Of a stretch of DNA of 64,000 nucleotides, positions 9,129 through 21,240 are shown piece after piece. Both the position numbers and the translations under genes were made by a program. The DNA is taken from positions 120,629,608 through 120,693,607 of the forward strand of contig JAHLJT010009436.1 in assembly GCA_031308135.1 (NCBI GenBank), in the 5' to 3' direction. The stretch is from Acheta domesticus (taxonomy: Eukaryota; Arthropoda; Insecta; Orthoptera; Gryllidae). The notes beneath the pieces were generated by a model, which searched no databases, was not told where the DNA came from, and was given only the letters and a program-made list of their open reading frames with translations. Each line of letters begins with the position of its first letter. The first letter of the stretch is position 1.

Positions 9129-10113
9129 GGTCGATACACCCCATGTAGTGAGAAAAAACATAAATTCGGGGTGAAATGACTTGGATATACCTCTAATTCT
9201 TTGTGCCATATAATGTACAACGCTCGTTATTTTCTGGATTTTTTTTTTAGTTTGTTGCCTTTCAGTAACATTTTCTTTAATCGGAATTCTCGAAACGAAC
9301 AAAAAATATTGAAACATTTATCGTCTCGAAATTTAGTGTACTTATTGTTCACTATTTTAAATTTACTGATCATTTTTTTCAACATGGCTTCAATTTCGTA
9401 TACTCAACAAAGTTTCCATTTCATATAATTGCGTTAGCGATTTAATATGGATTAGCGAATAATGATATAAGCGAATTATTTTGGATTCATAAGCAAATGT
9501 CTTTAATAATACTCATTAATCTCATAACCCGATTGGAGCTATTTAGAACATTAATTGTGAATCTTTCCTGTTTACTTTTACAAACTGTTTTAGTAAAATA
9601 AAAAAAGGTTGCCCATATTTACCCTTCCTAAACCTTTACAAATTGCTCTTTGGTTACAAAATAGTTTAACCAAAGGAATCGTTTATGTGAATGATGCAAA
9701 GTCTGATGTTTTTCTTAGGATAAATCGTAGTCAGTAAAAGCGGACAGGAAAACACGTGTGCTAACCTTTGGCCTTCTCCTAGGTACGTAGGTTATCGGAA
9801 TTCAATCTGGTTACGTAAAGAATCCCGCAGCAGGTGAACTCACGGAGCAGACGAGGAAACCTGCATTGCACCTAACGGGAAATCAATACAAAAGAAATAA
9901 TGTAAAACCATTAAATACATTTCAGGAAGTTTCAAAAAATCATTAACACAATTTTTCACAACGTCTACATATTTTCATTTCCTTTGAACATATTTGCTCG
10001 ACAAATTCTTTAAGAACTTAGTATACTTTGGTACACGTCTGGTAGGGCACCTACCTCAACCTGCCCTAATCATAGACACTCAATCGTTACATTAAAAAAA
10101 CAATTTAATGCAA

Positions 10114-10172
10114 TTAGACAATTCATTGCTTAGACAATTCATTGACAATTAGACCCTTAGACAATTCATTGC
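10114..10172. repeat. Short direct repeat, three copies of about 16 bp
   Basis: ttagacaattcattg starts at 10114, 10130 and 10157. Confidence 0.8.
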
Positions 10173-11885
10173 TCTGATTAATGTTTGCACTCTTTCTTTT
10201 ACTTCTTATGACACGTGATATAGCTTTCAAATTTTATCACTGGAGTTGATTTGTTGTGTAAGAAGAACGACTTGTCATGCTTAGACTGACTTCTGAACTG
10301 ACTGGAAGGAACAGTCTATTTTACCAATATTTGATTGAAACACGTATGTCAACTGCGATTCTAGGCTTTTATTAGTGAACTTGCCTCTCCAGTCTCTTGA
10401 ATCCTCTGATTTCTCTACCACGATTCGAATATGTAACCTGCCACTTAGGAAGTTTCGATTTCTCATGGTCTTCTCTTTCTCCATACAATTCTCTCCCTCT
10501 CTTTCATACGGGAGAGTTCATACTTTTCTCATTTTCGTTCTCCCGCTACCTACCACTTCACGGCCGATCCTCTCATCGACCTTACCTGAACTCCCCTCCC
10601 TCCGATCCCTCAGAAACTCGTGTACTCGCCTCCGCTCCTACGGCCCACGCTCACCCCTTCCCGCTCAGACACGCTGCACCATCCTTCCCCCATGAAAGCG
10701 GTCGGCCAGGGAAGCTTTATAAAGAGCGCGATGCGATCTCCGACAAAGTGGAAATATGGCCGGCGGATTGAAAATGCCGGCGCGCGCCGCGCTCTGGCTG
10801 CCCGGTATCTCATCAGCCAGATACGAGGGCAGCCCATTATCTCTCCCTGCTATCGCGGTCGGCTTCCTCGTCCCTGGCACCCCAACCTCTACCCCGCTGC
10901 TTTGAGTTCCGCAGGGTAGCATGACGGAAAGACACGACCACAACTGTTTCGCTTGCTCAGTGGCCTTCAAATTGTGAATGCACCGCCCTCTCTTTATTGC
11001 AACCTGCCTTTGCTATTCGCATGACGTGTATCGGTTGCATCATGTTTTACAGCTTCGAAAGAGCATCGATGTCTGCTGTCACGCATCAGCAGCGATAGCG
11101 ATTACATACATATCGATCCAGTGCTACGATGTATCGCTATCATATGTAATTTGTCACAAACAACGTCAGTTCGAATGAACAGATGTAATTATACCATGCC
11201 TAATATACGTTTGGATGAATATACAGACAAATCAAAGTACGTAACGAAGTTAAATAAAATGATGTTAACGGTGGGCTCTAATATAATTAGGAAATCCGAT
11301 AAAACCGAAATTTTAAAAGCGTTATAATAAAAATGAAATAACACTGGAAACATTTATAACCAAACAAACAAATTACAATGCTCAAATATTTGATAAAGGA
11401 TTAGAACTCGGAATGTATAGCAATTTGAAAGCGTCTGTTTTCATTCATCTGACAAATTGCATTAACGATACAAATCGTCTGCACACGAGAACGCCCGAAC
11501 GGCCTTTAATGCTATTATGCGAATAAATACCGTCTACCTCTAGAGAGACACTAATTGAAGGTCATTTATTTGCACTAGATAAAATGAGCCAATTAGCTCG
11601 CTACATATTTCTCTCTTGATCTCATCGGCATTCGAAATTACCATTTAAGATTTTTCACCTATAATGAACATGTATGATATTTTTCATTTTAATTGGTGGT
11701 TTTTGAAGTTGATGTTTCGAGCTGACAATCACTGATCTCCGAACATACAATTAACTGAGTATCCCATTATTATACACATTATTTCGGGTCTTACTATTAG
11801 TTGGGTGTAAAAAAAATCCACTCAAAAATGCAAGAGAATCAACGACACAATCACTGCCCAGTAAACGTAGATATCTGCATGTTTC
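10173..11885. other. Intergenic DNA, moderately GC around 10560-10930
   Basis: Mixed composition with a pyrimidine-rich plus strand at 10460-10690. Overlapping open frames on both strands do not resemble proteins. Nothing recognised. Confidence 0.4.
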
Positions 11886-12085
11886 GATCCTGCAGAGGAG
11901 CAGCGGCTGGTCGTCGCTGCCGGTGACGCGGCGTCGTAGCGTGCGGTGGCGCGGCTGGCGGCGTGCACTGCAATTACGCCCAGACAAAGCGACGGTCGTC
12001 GGAGTAATTGCAAAGGCATTGTGCGAAGGCGCGGCGGCCGCGGCGACCGTCGTGACGCCCTCCTCCAGTGCCACACGTACATCAT
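11886..12085. other. GC/CpG island
   Basis: Short CpG-rich block with gcggcggccgcggcgacc near 12030. 12086-12690 is AT-rich with nothing recognised. Confidence 0.55.
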
Positions 12086-12690
12086 GCAGCGTTCGCCACC
12101 TAAATGCCTGCGTTAATAGCCCCCCAAGGAAACATCCGTTACGTGCTTATATCCTTTCTTTCTCGCTGTGCAAACTATTTCACATTTCCCACACATCCAT
12201 CGTATTGAGTTTCCACGTTCAAGTGTCCTTGGACCAATAACTGCCTCTTCGACTAGATGAAACAATAAAAGTATGCTACGTAATCGGAGCCTAAAGACTG
12301 CTGGTTCGAATCTCTTGTAAATAGTATTTCTTTTACTTTCTACTTGTGATTTGCTTGGTTTCTATGCTCCCGTGTGTCCCCTTTGAGCATCATTCCATCC
12401 GTATTTGCTAACCTGTAATCCCTAATTCATCCTTACGATCATCGTACAATCCTTCATACAGTGTAAGTTAAAGGAAAACTTACACGATCATCATAGTTTC
12501 AAACAAAGGGGAAGGCTACCGCCTTACTTACACGTAAACTACCCCTTTATCTAATGCTCAGAAAAAAACGAGACACTCCTTCCAAACATGAAAAGCATCG
12601 ACCTGAGAGTCACTATCGTTCAAATGTTATACTATCCTCAACGTTCGTGTGAATCACTCCCAAAACTTCGATGAGAAAGTCACAGCTCTT

Positions 12691-12960
12691 TTATCCAACG
12701 CAAAGGGAGCGCTGCTTCTGCAGGGCCACTGGCTGCTTCCCTTCGGCGTCACTCTTGAAGAGGTGCTGGCGCCGGATGCTCTGAATCTCGCCCGCGCAAG
12801 ACCGCGCCGAAGGGCGGCGTTGACGCCTCGCAGATGAGCTGCCACCGTCGACGGCACTCACTGGCGCTGGCCGCAATCTGTCCGGTGACTTCCCGGCGCC
12901 CCGACCCCTCTCCTCGCCTGCCCCCATGCGCCAGCATGCAAGCAACCCCCGACAGCTGCG
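12691..12960. other. GC/CpG island
   Basis: CpG-rich block without a recognisable coding frame. 12961-13715 is AT-rich with nothing recognised. Confidence 0.55.
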
Positions 12961-13715
12961 CAATTACGCGTTTCCGCAGTTCTGTGCAATTTACTGTCCG
13001 TCACTTCCACAGCGTCTCGAGCACCACGCAGCGCCACCCTCCCCTATTTCCTTCCAAAGTTTGGTGACAAACGCAACGCACGACTTCGCAGTATTGTGCT
13101 ACGAAATAAAAATTAAATAAACTTCACCTTGTCATCACACATGTATTAGCAACGTACTGCACATCAATAAATTCAATTCCTATATTTTTAACTTATTTCT
13201 TGTCTATGGTGAAAAATGTAATGTGGGCTGTTTTTACTGTCTCGCTCATCTTTCTGATCGTCATAAAAAATTCGCGTTGCTCCACATTCAACTTCTTAAA
13301 ATTTCCATAAGTTGCTCGTTTGCCTTAAAAACTCGTAAACGACTTGTATTTGAATAATTTCTTTCGTAGTGTGACTGCACTCTAGACATGTCCCAAACCA
13401 TCAACAATTAAATCAAGCATTCATACCAAAACATTATTTCTGAAACGGACTGAAGACAACTATAAATTCTCGTCTACCGTTTACTGAAACCGCTTCTTTC
13501 ATAATAACTGGGAATAATAAGTGGATTATAAGCACACTACATAATTACACCTGTGAAGTTTCACGTTTCTAAACGCGAATTTAAATAATTACACAGTCAT
13601 TGCAGTAACAAAACTACTACCCCCGGATCTTAATAACTAGTTTAAAGCATATTTGTTTCAATAGGCGTTCGATTGTACTGAATACAAAACAGATGTACCG
13701 CAGCTCTTCTCCAGC

Positions 13716-14140
13716 CTTTCTAGAAAACACTGCGCGCCGAGGCGTCGCACTCGGAGGCGAGGAGCCAAGGCTTGGAGCTTGCGGCGACGCCGACGGGGCC
13801 GGGGCGAGGGCGGGGGCGAGGGCGGGGGCGGGGCGCGGGCAAGGACGGCGGGGGCGATGCGCGGCGCGGCGCGGCGCGGGCCCGGCGCCGACGGCCGCTG
13901 CGATTTACTGCCAATCTATGGAGTTATTCGTATTCCGGAGATACCGGGCGCGCCGCGCACCACCGCGCCGAGGGATTTATTGATTCGGATAAGCGGCGTC
14001 GGCCGCCGCCGCCGCCGCCAACGCCGCCAATTCAGTCGCTCCACGCGCTTCTTCTGCATACGGGCCGCCCGCCGCAGCCAACGCGCCGCCATTCGCGACG
14101 ATACTCCACGCTGAGCCACTCGGATTGGAAAGTGAATGGA
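13716..14140. other. GC/CpG island with G-quadruplex-capable run and GCC repeat
   Basis: 13795-13839 is a run of ggggcgagggc-type units with at least six G tracts of three or more on the plus strand. 13998-14020 is a GCC repeat. The island also has AT-rich islets such as gggatttattgattcgg. 14141-15010 is AT-rich apart from a small GC patch at 14930-15005. Confidence 0.6.
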
Positions 14141-15079
14141 TCAGTCGAGCCTGTAAAACCTATGGCAAGCGGAATCGGTAATCTCCTCGGATTTCAAATA
14201 ATTTGAATGAGAATTGCAAAAAAAAAAGTTTAGCCGTGTATTTATTGCGCTATAGGCAGTGGCACGACCAATTGGATCAGATTGGCAACCATAGATACCG
14301 TATGCTAATAGTATTTCGACCTCGGCTTTCCATGTGGAGCCATGTAGGTTGAGTTTTCGGAACGGTCTCCAATTACATTGAAAATTTCCACATGAGGGTA
14401 GGCTCCGAGGATATTATACACAGGGGACACAACGCAGCCAAGCAAGATTAGTAAACATGTATGAAAATGAATAACGTGGTTGCATTTATATAAACCATGG
14501 AAACCGCAGATATGTACGTTGGTGGTCCTGGATGATATATTATTACAGCATATCTCCTGTTACTGATTTAAAAGTAATTATGATACGAGATATATACAAC
14601 AATCAAGGAGATAACATAAGCTAGATAGAAGCATAAGTTTCTTCCACCCCCTGAAATTGGTTGAAAGTGAAAAAACCATTCACGCAAAATCAGAAATGTG
14701 GAAGTACATAAGTATATTAATTTATTTTATACTCTGCATTACTACGGAAGGTTAAACTTCAGGATAACTCGTGTGTGGAAGCAGAAGTCGAAGCATATTT
14801 CTCTAAAAAGTAAACACTAGCTTACTTCACCGTAATGTACACTTAAAAGAGTTCGCTAATTAACCAACTTGTTAACTGCAAGGGGGACGTGAAGAACAAG
14901 CGCAGGGGAACGTCGGTAGCACAGAAGATTCAGCATTCAATGGCGGGCAGAAGACGCCGGCGGTTATGACAAGACGGCGACAGCAAGGGCCGTGGGGCGA
15001 CGGCGCCTTTATTACTTCGATCGACAGGATGCCGTTACAGCAGTGATATGAAAGAAATAGAGGCCACAGAGTAGTGATG

Positions 15080-15500
15080 AAAGAGAAAGCGCCATAAGTG
15101 AAGGGCTAAAGAGAACGAACATAGGGAGGTGGAGGGCACACGTGCAAGAGACGGTGCAGAGAGAGGACCAGATCAAAAAAAGCGAATGAGATAAAAGTTC
15201 AAAACAACGGCGGAAGAACGCAGCATAAGTGAAAATCTGAATCCTGAGACGACATGCTGAAAGAACGATGGCACTGGAAGATAGAGAACCCAGAAATAAG
15301 AGGACGTCGAGGTCTGAGAAGATTGAAAGGAGCAAACGAGATGAAGGTTCAAAACAACGACGAAAGGAAGCGGCATTATGAAAGGCTGAAGATGTGTAAT
15401 GGTATGGGAAACAGGACAAAGAGACAGCGTCGAGAGCAGAGAAGATGGAAGGAACGAACGAGATAAAGATTCAAAAGAACGCAGGGGTTGAAGAAATAGG
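15080..15500. repeat. Degenerate purine-rich tandem repeat, about 120-150 bp period
   Basis: The anchor gagat(a/g)aa(a/g)(a/g)ttcaaaa recurs near 15186, 15340 and 15461. The block gtcgag...cagagaagatggaagga recurs at about 15307 and 15428. The plus strand is overwhelmingly A and G, which explains the long open frames on the minus strand. It resembles a minisatellite rather than a gene. Confidence 0.7.
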
Positions 15501-16715
15501 ACGGAGGCAAGGAAAGAGCGCATAGCCAGAGGCGTGCGGTGCAATCGCGAAGCGGACGAGACCGAGGGCCTCTCTACAGCGGTCCGCGGTTAGCCCTGGT
15601 GACTTCACAGGCCGGGCGATCGTGAGCCGGATCCTGGAGCTTGCGTGTCCTCGGGTGCTTTAGAACTTCAAGATTAATTCCGCCAAAGAGGTAGTACTTT
15701 TTGAAAACTCGGCCTGCCCTGGAAAGGAGACGCGAGCCGAGAGGGGATACTATTTCCGCCGACAGATACAAACGGGCAGAGCATACCTTGGAGTGCGCTT
15801 GCGAGAAGAGTCACGGGGCCTCCGTGTGCTTCTCCGCAAGTGAATTACTCACCACAAATAGCACAATTTCGAAATCTTCGCGAATATATTACCACGCGTC
15901 TCATTCCTCTCCGACGTTTATTATTCGTCGACACAACAGACGGCTGGGGAGGCGGGGTCGCAGAGGAGATTCGCCTCTCTGGCTTGTGCTGAGGTTGAAT
16001 TCACGCTGTCGCCGGCACTGATCCCGCACATAAATTCCCTCTCAGGTAACGGAATAGAGAACTTAGAGACAAACTTTCGCGTTCTGCCTCTGCTCGCCTC
16101 CTTACCCACCCCCGCGCCCCGCCACCCGTTCTCTTGTGCTCTCAGCTACCTGTGCGCCACGAACCGTTGAGATAGAGATACAGGCGCGCCGGCGAGGGTT
16201 GGGCGATGTCTCTTTCTCTTCTTACCCTAATGCCTTTCGATTTAGTAAAAGGTATTCTCGCAGCATACCCATTTTCAGCAAAAGATAAAATAATGTCTCT
16301 TTCTTCATTCTTCTGAAGTCTCTCCAGCTTCTGTATCGTTATTCATGGATATTTTGGACAAGAGATGTTCATAGAGCAAACTCCAACCATTGCTCTTATT
16401 GAATTTTAGAGAAGTGACGATTCAGTAGAAGATTTATTCATCGTTTTTGTTCTATTTTTCATTTTAAAATTTTTTGTTTGTTCAGAAGGTACCTTCTTTT
16501 TCGGTATAAATGATTTGCGCAGTAATTCTAGACATCAGTTAGCATGTTGGAATTCACATTTTGTTATTAGTTTGTGGTGTTCCTAGCACTACTACACAAT
16601 TGATAATAATACATAACATATACCTACAATTTCTACACACTCTTCGCATTTCACCTCTGCCGGCGCCATCATCTCCCGTTGTCGAAAAGACCCATCAGCC
16701 CTCACACGCACGCCA
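15501..16715. other. Mixed-composition intergenic DNA
   Basis: 15530-16190 is moderately GC-rich with CpG; 16200-16715 is T-rich. No gene is recognised. Confidence 0.4.
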
Positions 16716-16719
16716 AATA

Positions 16720-17015
16720 ATCTCAGGGACGGCAGGACGCTGTTGGTCGCACACGCGCCGCAGTCCGCGGCGGCGGCGGCAGCGCAGAGTCCCGGAGTCA
16801 GAAAGCGGCCGCGGCCACCGCCGCCGCGCGGTCGCCGAATCCGATTAGAAGAGTGCGTAATCTGGCTGCGAAGTACGGCGCCGGCGGCTGCGGCGGCTGC
16901 GGCGTTGCCCTCGGCCGCCCCGGACTTGGGAACGCAACTTCCCGTCAAGTCCGTAGAATCCACTTATCGCCCAAGCACTGCGCGCGGAGGCCACGGCCGG
17001 CGAACGCCATGAGCT
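16720..17015. other. GC/CpG island
   Basis: Repeated ggcggcggcggcagc and gcggctgcggcggctgcgg tracts. No convincing coding frame. 17016-17615 is AT-rich with nothing recognised. Confidence 0.6.
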
Positions 17016-17619
17016 CCGGGACTAACGCGAATAGAGAAGCAATTTGTGAGACTTGAGGAACAATAGGAGTGATGAAGTATCTCCCAGCACATTTTGTACA
17101 AAATGGTTACCTAGTACAGCGACAAATGAAATGCAATCTCTGAACATACGTCTAGCCAAAACATTTACAAATTATGAGTGATATTGAAACATGAAAAGTG
17201 AGTCAGGAAATGAAGGATGGATGCAATGAATATCGGCACAATTTCGATTGAAAAAGTCGAGAAAATAGTTTAAAAGCATGACTGGCAACATCGCGGGGAA
17301 TATTACAGGTTGAATAATAACCCTATTCTTTTCATCTAAATATTCATTCACAAACTATATTAACAGTGAAAATGTAGATTTCAAAAGTACAAGGGAAAGA
17401 ACATCACCACACTAAATCCATAGATCGACTTTTCAAATTCTATTAAGTTTGCAAATTATAAATTTGTATGAGGCACTCGCGTTAAAAATATTGTGAAGAC
17501 AACGACCATGTAGTTAATATTGTAATTCGTAAATATACAATGGAGCAATAGAAGAGAATAAAAGAAGCCAACGAACGTATGGCTACAGATTGCGTGATGT
17601 GTACTGAAAACAAGAGGTC

Positions 17620-17900
17620 GGGGGACCAGTCGTCGGACGAAGTCGGCAGGCGCGCGCCCGTCGGTCCGCATTGATCTCGGGTGGCAGCTGTCACATAATT
17701 ACCAATTACCGGCCGCGCGCTCGCGCTCTTCATTAGAGGCAGCAGTTCGCCCCCACCTTCCCCGCGGCCCCACCCACCGGTCCCGCCCACGGGCCCCGCC
17801 CACCGGCAGGCAGCCCGGCAGCCTGCCTGCTCAGCAACCGGCCGTCGCGTCGCGTTTACCGGGTCGCTGGTTCGCTGCCGCAGCGGCTCTTCCCTTCACC
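17620..17900. other. GC/CpG island with homeodomain-type core
   Basis: Contains aattaccaattaccgg (17697-17712) embedded in high-GC sequence, then repeated cccgcccacgggccccgcc units at about 17785. This is the pattern of a developmental enhancer or promoter. 17901-18425 is AT-rich with nothing recognised. Confidence 0.5.
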
Positions 17901-18429
17901 CACACACTCTTCAGCAACAGCAATGCCATTTCCATCTATGAGAGAACTTGGTAAACACCAAAAAAATTATTAAGAATGGAACAATTTTAAGAGCTTTTGT
18001 GCTGTAAAAACTAAAAGGTTCTATTCACTTACGTTTGTTGTGAGCTTTTCAGTTATTTATAGTGTTCTCGTGTGTTGTCGCCCTGCTGTGAACTCTTTCA
18101 ATGGGATTTTCGCAAATATGTATATTTTCCAGAAAGCCTTTTGAACAAATTTACATGATGAACACTTGACATTTACAATTTGTTTTTAATTAACTCAGAT
18201 GGTTCGGAGTAGTATACATTTAGCATGTAAATTTCGACAAAGTAGAATATAACAATATTAGAAAAATATAAACTTTTTTCTTTAATCTTAATGCAAGTGT
18301 CAATAACGCGTTGTATCACCATCATCGTTCGTTTTGTTATTCATTTACAGAAGTCCTTAATTGCAGGTGAATCGCAACACTAATGATCACGATTTAAAAA
18401 TCTAAATTTTCACTTCCACTTCATCTTTT

Positions 18430-18930
18430 CCACGGACAGCGCGCTGGAATCGCATCCCCTGAGGCAGGCGTAGCGGTGCGCCCGCTGAGCCCGCAAGCGG
18501 ACATGCGTGGCACGCAGGCGTCGGCCGCCGAGATTCCCAGCGAGGGCGTGGCGCGCGGCGGCGGCGGCGGCGGTCGGACACACGGCAGGATCGGCGGATG
18601 ATGGATGGAGCGACGCGGCCGGAGGATCACCGTCCGCCGCGGAGGGACGGGCGCGGCAGACGAAGGGTCGGCCGAGGCCGTGCGAGCGCTCGCCAAGGGC
18701 ACTCGAGGGAGGGGGTGAAGAACGTGCATGGGTGGGGGTGGAGCGGGGGGCGAGCCGGCTGCAGCGGCGTCACGCCGCACCGCGCCGTTCGGCGGCTCGT
18801 AAGCAAGTCCTGGGGCAACGAGCCACGCCGCACCTGCCCCACACTACACTCGCTGGGAATCCGAGAGGAATTGCTGAGACGCCTCAGAAACAAATTCTCC
18901 GGTCGCCAGAGGCTGCTTTTAAAGGTGAGC
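18430..18930. other. GC/CpG island ending in a plus-strand splice-donor consensus
   Basis: GGC repeat at 18555-18572. A donor-like aaag|gtgagc lies at 18923-18932. Overlapping frames on both strands are arginine- or proline-rich and unlike known proteins. It may be an untranslated first exon. Confidence 0.45.
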
Positions 18931-19109
18931 GACAAATGCTTGTTATGAAGTTTAGTGGCGGAAACTTAGATGTTCTACAGATTGAGACTGAGATGGAGAG
19001 TGTAGGAGTTGCTTTAAATCAAAGGTCTTTTCCCAACTGTTGTACCCGTCAGTTTTTATATTTTCTCGCATACTGCATACGTAGTACAGAGAAAATTAGG
19101 TAATGTCGC

Positions 19110-19550
19110 TAACAAAGGCGAATTTTAGGCAGGAAAATTCGTATTGCAGTCCGCTTAAATCGAAAAAAGTGGATAATTATTTTTCCTATATGCAGTATAT
19201 TTCTTCCTCTAACTTATTGTGTACTCAGAATCTACGTTTTGTAGGTCCCAGATACCGAAAAAGTATTTGCGGCAAAACATCCATCCATCCGTCCGTCCTA
19301 GTCTGACTGTAAACAACGCCAGCGGCTAAACCGTAAGCAGTATTTTCACCAAAGTTGATATTTCCAGATCAATCACCATGGCCCCATGAATTTGAAACGG
19401 ACATTTTCATTTTTTGTGTAACTTCACATGAAGCCTCAAGAACATTTTAATTTTGATTCTGAAATAGACCCAATTTTTAAAATTATTTTTTTATTTAGGT
19501 TAAAGTAAACCATTTATAAAATTCGCATATTTCCGATTTTTGTTTAATGT
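19110..19550 (+). repeat. Old interspersed repeat, left fragment
   Basis: Matches 61880-62300 in the same orientation at many short blocks: gcaggtc/gtaggtc, then a gcggcaaaac block with (a/g)tccgt, then gattaaagtaaa/ggttaaagtaaa. Divergence is high. The continuation of the same repeat resumes at about 21050, after an insertion. Confidence 0.6.
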
Positions 19551-19664
19551 ATTTTGTATAATCTAATCATCTTCATACAGAAATGTATAAATATTGGTTT
19601 TAGCTCCAAAATTTAGACCAGAATGTATTTCATTTTTCCATTCTCGGAGGAGATTACACAGATA

Positions 19665-20260
19665 TTGAATAATTTGGTAGAAAGTCCACACCCCTGTACC
19701 ACTTCTTGGTTTATTTGAATTTTCTATGTTAATTCTCTCCCTGTATCAATTACTATCTTTGTGTGTTTAAATAGACTTCGAATCACAGTTAAGGTGTCTT
19801 GGATAACCTTTCTGACCCATTATTTTCCATTATTCCATTATGATTACTTTGAGGAAGGTCTTTTCAAGGTCTACGAAAGTTAGGTGCGATTCCAAGACAT
19901 GGTCTCTATGGGTATTCTATGGGATTCCAAGATAGCTGTCTTGTCTGGACTGAGGACCACAGCCGCCCCTAATAGCACTGAAGATGGCCGCAATGCGGCC
20001 GAAAAAGCTTTATGCCACAATAAACAGTTACGATGGAGAACCAACATCTAATATTGATTTCGATGATAGAAGTATCGTAAATACCACACCATTTCCTACC
20101 GTTATCTGAGATGTAGAAATAGTCCTCCATATTTTAGTAATTCATTATTTTTCCCATTTGGTCCTGTTGCTTTCCATTTTTCGGTTTTTCACAGCTTGTT
20201 TTAATTCTGTTAATTCAATGGGATCCACTGTTGTACCCTCAGATTCTGATTCTAGTCTTT
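19665..20260 (-). pseudogene. LINE reverse transcriptase fragment, decayed
   Basis: Minus-strand translation, with stops and frameshifts, gives in order a fingers-region segment (ELKQAVKN... and NELLKYGGL, about 20260-20100), then the palm motif FVDLEKTF (19878-19855), then VVQGCGLSTKLFNIC (about 19715-19665). These match the non-LTR retrotransposon RT consensus [F/V]DLEKAFD and QGCPLSPxLFNI. The catalytic YADD segment is not seen. It is a dead copy. The stretch 19900-20060 between fingers and palm does not look like RT. Confidence 0.8.
19930..20060 (+). mobile_element. Possible Penelope-like element end with hammerhead-like core
   Basis: CTGAAGA (19978-19984), stem GGCCGC/GCGGCC (19986-19991 with 19995-20000, loop AAT) and GAAA (20001-20004) reproduce the CUGANGA...GAAA arrangement of a hammerhead ribozyme with stem II, apart from one extra U at 19985. 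Such motifs are known at the ends of Penelope-like retroelements. Stems I and III are not resolved. It sits inside the LINE RT fragment. Confidence 0.4.
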
Positions 20261-20569
20261 TTGCTTTAAGGTTGTACCATAACCGTTTTTAGTAATTGAT
20301 CCAATCTTCTTTATGACTTATATTTAATCATGCTACATCTTTCTCAGCGCTATTAAGATGTTTGATGATTTTATTAACAGAATATAGAATGATATCCATG
20401 GGAGACAACAGTTTGCTAACAACGTTTTTCCAAAATTTCATGTGCGTCTCTCTCACGATTGTATTTGTTTCATTTCTGGTGATAGAGGATACAATTTATA
20501 CAAGGAGAATTTCATAGTTATAAGTTGATACAGATATGGGCTGGATGGAAAAGAGAAATAAAGAAGAAA

Positions 20570-20870
20570 GAAAAAATCTAAATGAAAAGGAAATGTACAC
20601 AATCTATCTTCTTCACGAAGAAAGTGTAAAGAATTTATATCAACATCAACTAACCCAGAAACTTGAACCAATATCCACCGAAGTATGCGTAAACAAGGAA
20701 TAGAGTAAACCATACCAATAATAACACAAAAGAAACAGCCTATGAAGCGCTGGGTAGCAGAAAAAGAAATTATCGCGAGAGAGGTCATTAAATCTGGAAT
20801 GATGAGATGCCAAAAGCAATAGATCTAAAACAAGAAATGAACAGAGCATTTTTACAAAAGAAATTTCAAT
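20570..20870 (+). pseudogene. LINE endonuclease-RT linker fragment, decayed, inverted relative to the RT
   Basis: Plus-strand translation, with stops, gives IYLLHEESVKNLYQHQL and then AYEALGSRKRNYRERGH, a stop, IWNDEMPKAID and EMNRAFLQKKF. This is the conserved spacer just upstream of the RT in many LINEs. Its orientation is opposite to the adjoining RT fragment. Gene order and orientation fit a 5' inversion made during one LINE insertion. Confidence 0.7.
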
Positions 20871-20959
20871 GAAAACTATTCTAAAATTAGATATTTAAAT
20901 GAGGTAATGTTCAATTTTCTCAAAATATGAGTAGTTCTCGCGCAGTTTTCAACGCGACA

Positions 20960-21240
20960 ATCTTAGAAATAAGGTTTTCTCTAAAATGAATCTTTTTTCC
21001 TTTCAATGTTTTAAAATCTGAAGTATGCTTATGAAAAAGGCGCAAGTGCAATTTGCCTTGAACGTTCTGAATTTTCGAAAATTGCAATAGTTACAAACAA
21101 TGCAAAAAAGTACATGCTGTTGAAGCATCAACAGTTCAATTCTGTCTCACCATTTTTTTAAATTGTGGCCCTCAAGAAAATGTGAAACCTCAAGAAAATG
21201 TTTGAATTTTCCCCACCTCTATGATATTATCACATGCTGA
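20960..21240 (+). repeat. Old interspersed repeat, right fragment
   Basis: gaacgttctgaattttcgaa followed by aattgcaatagttac (about 21059-21095) matches gaacactctgaatttttgga followed by aattgcaaaagttac at 62305-62342, in the same orientation. It continues the repeat begun at 19110. Confidence 0.6.

Noticed and set aside
15012..15544. Two minus-strand frames of 135 and 123 codons
   Set aside because: They arise from the pyrimidine-rich strand of a degenerate tandem repeat (S/F/L-rich) rather than from a gene.
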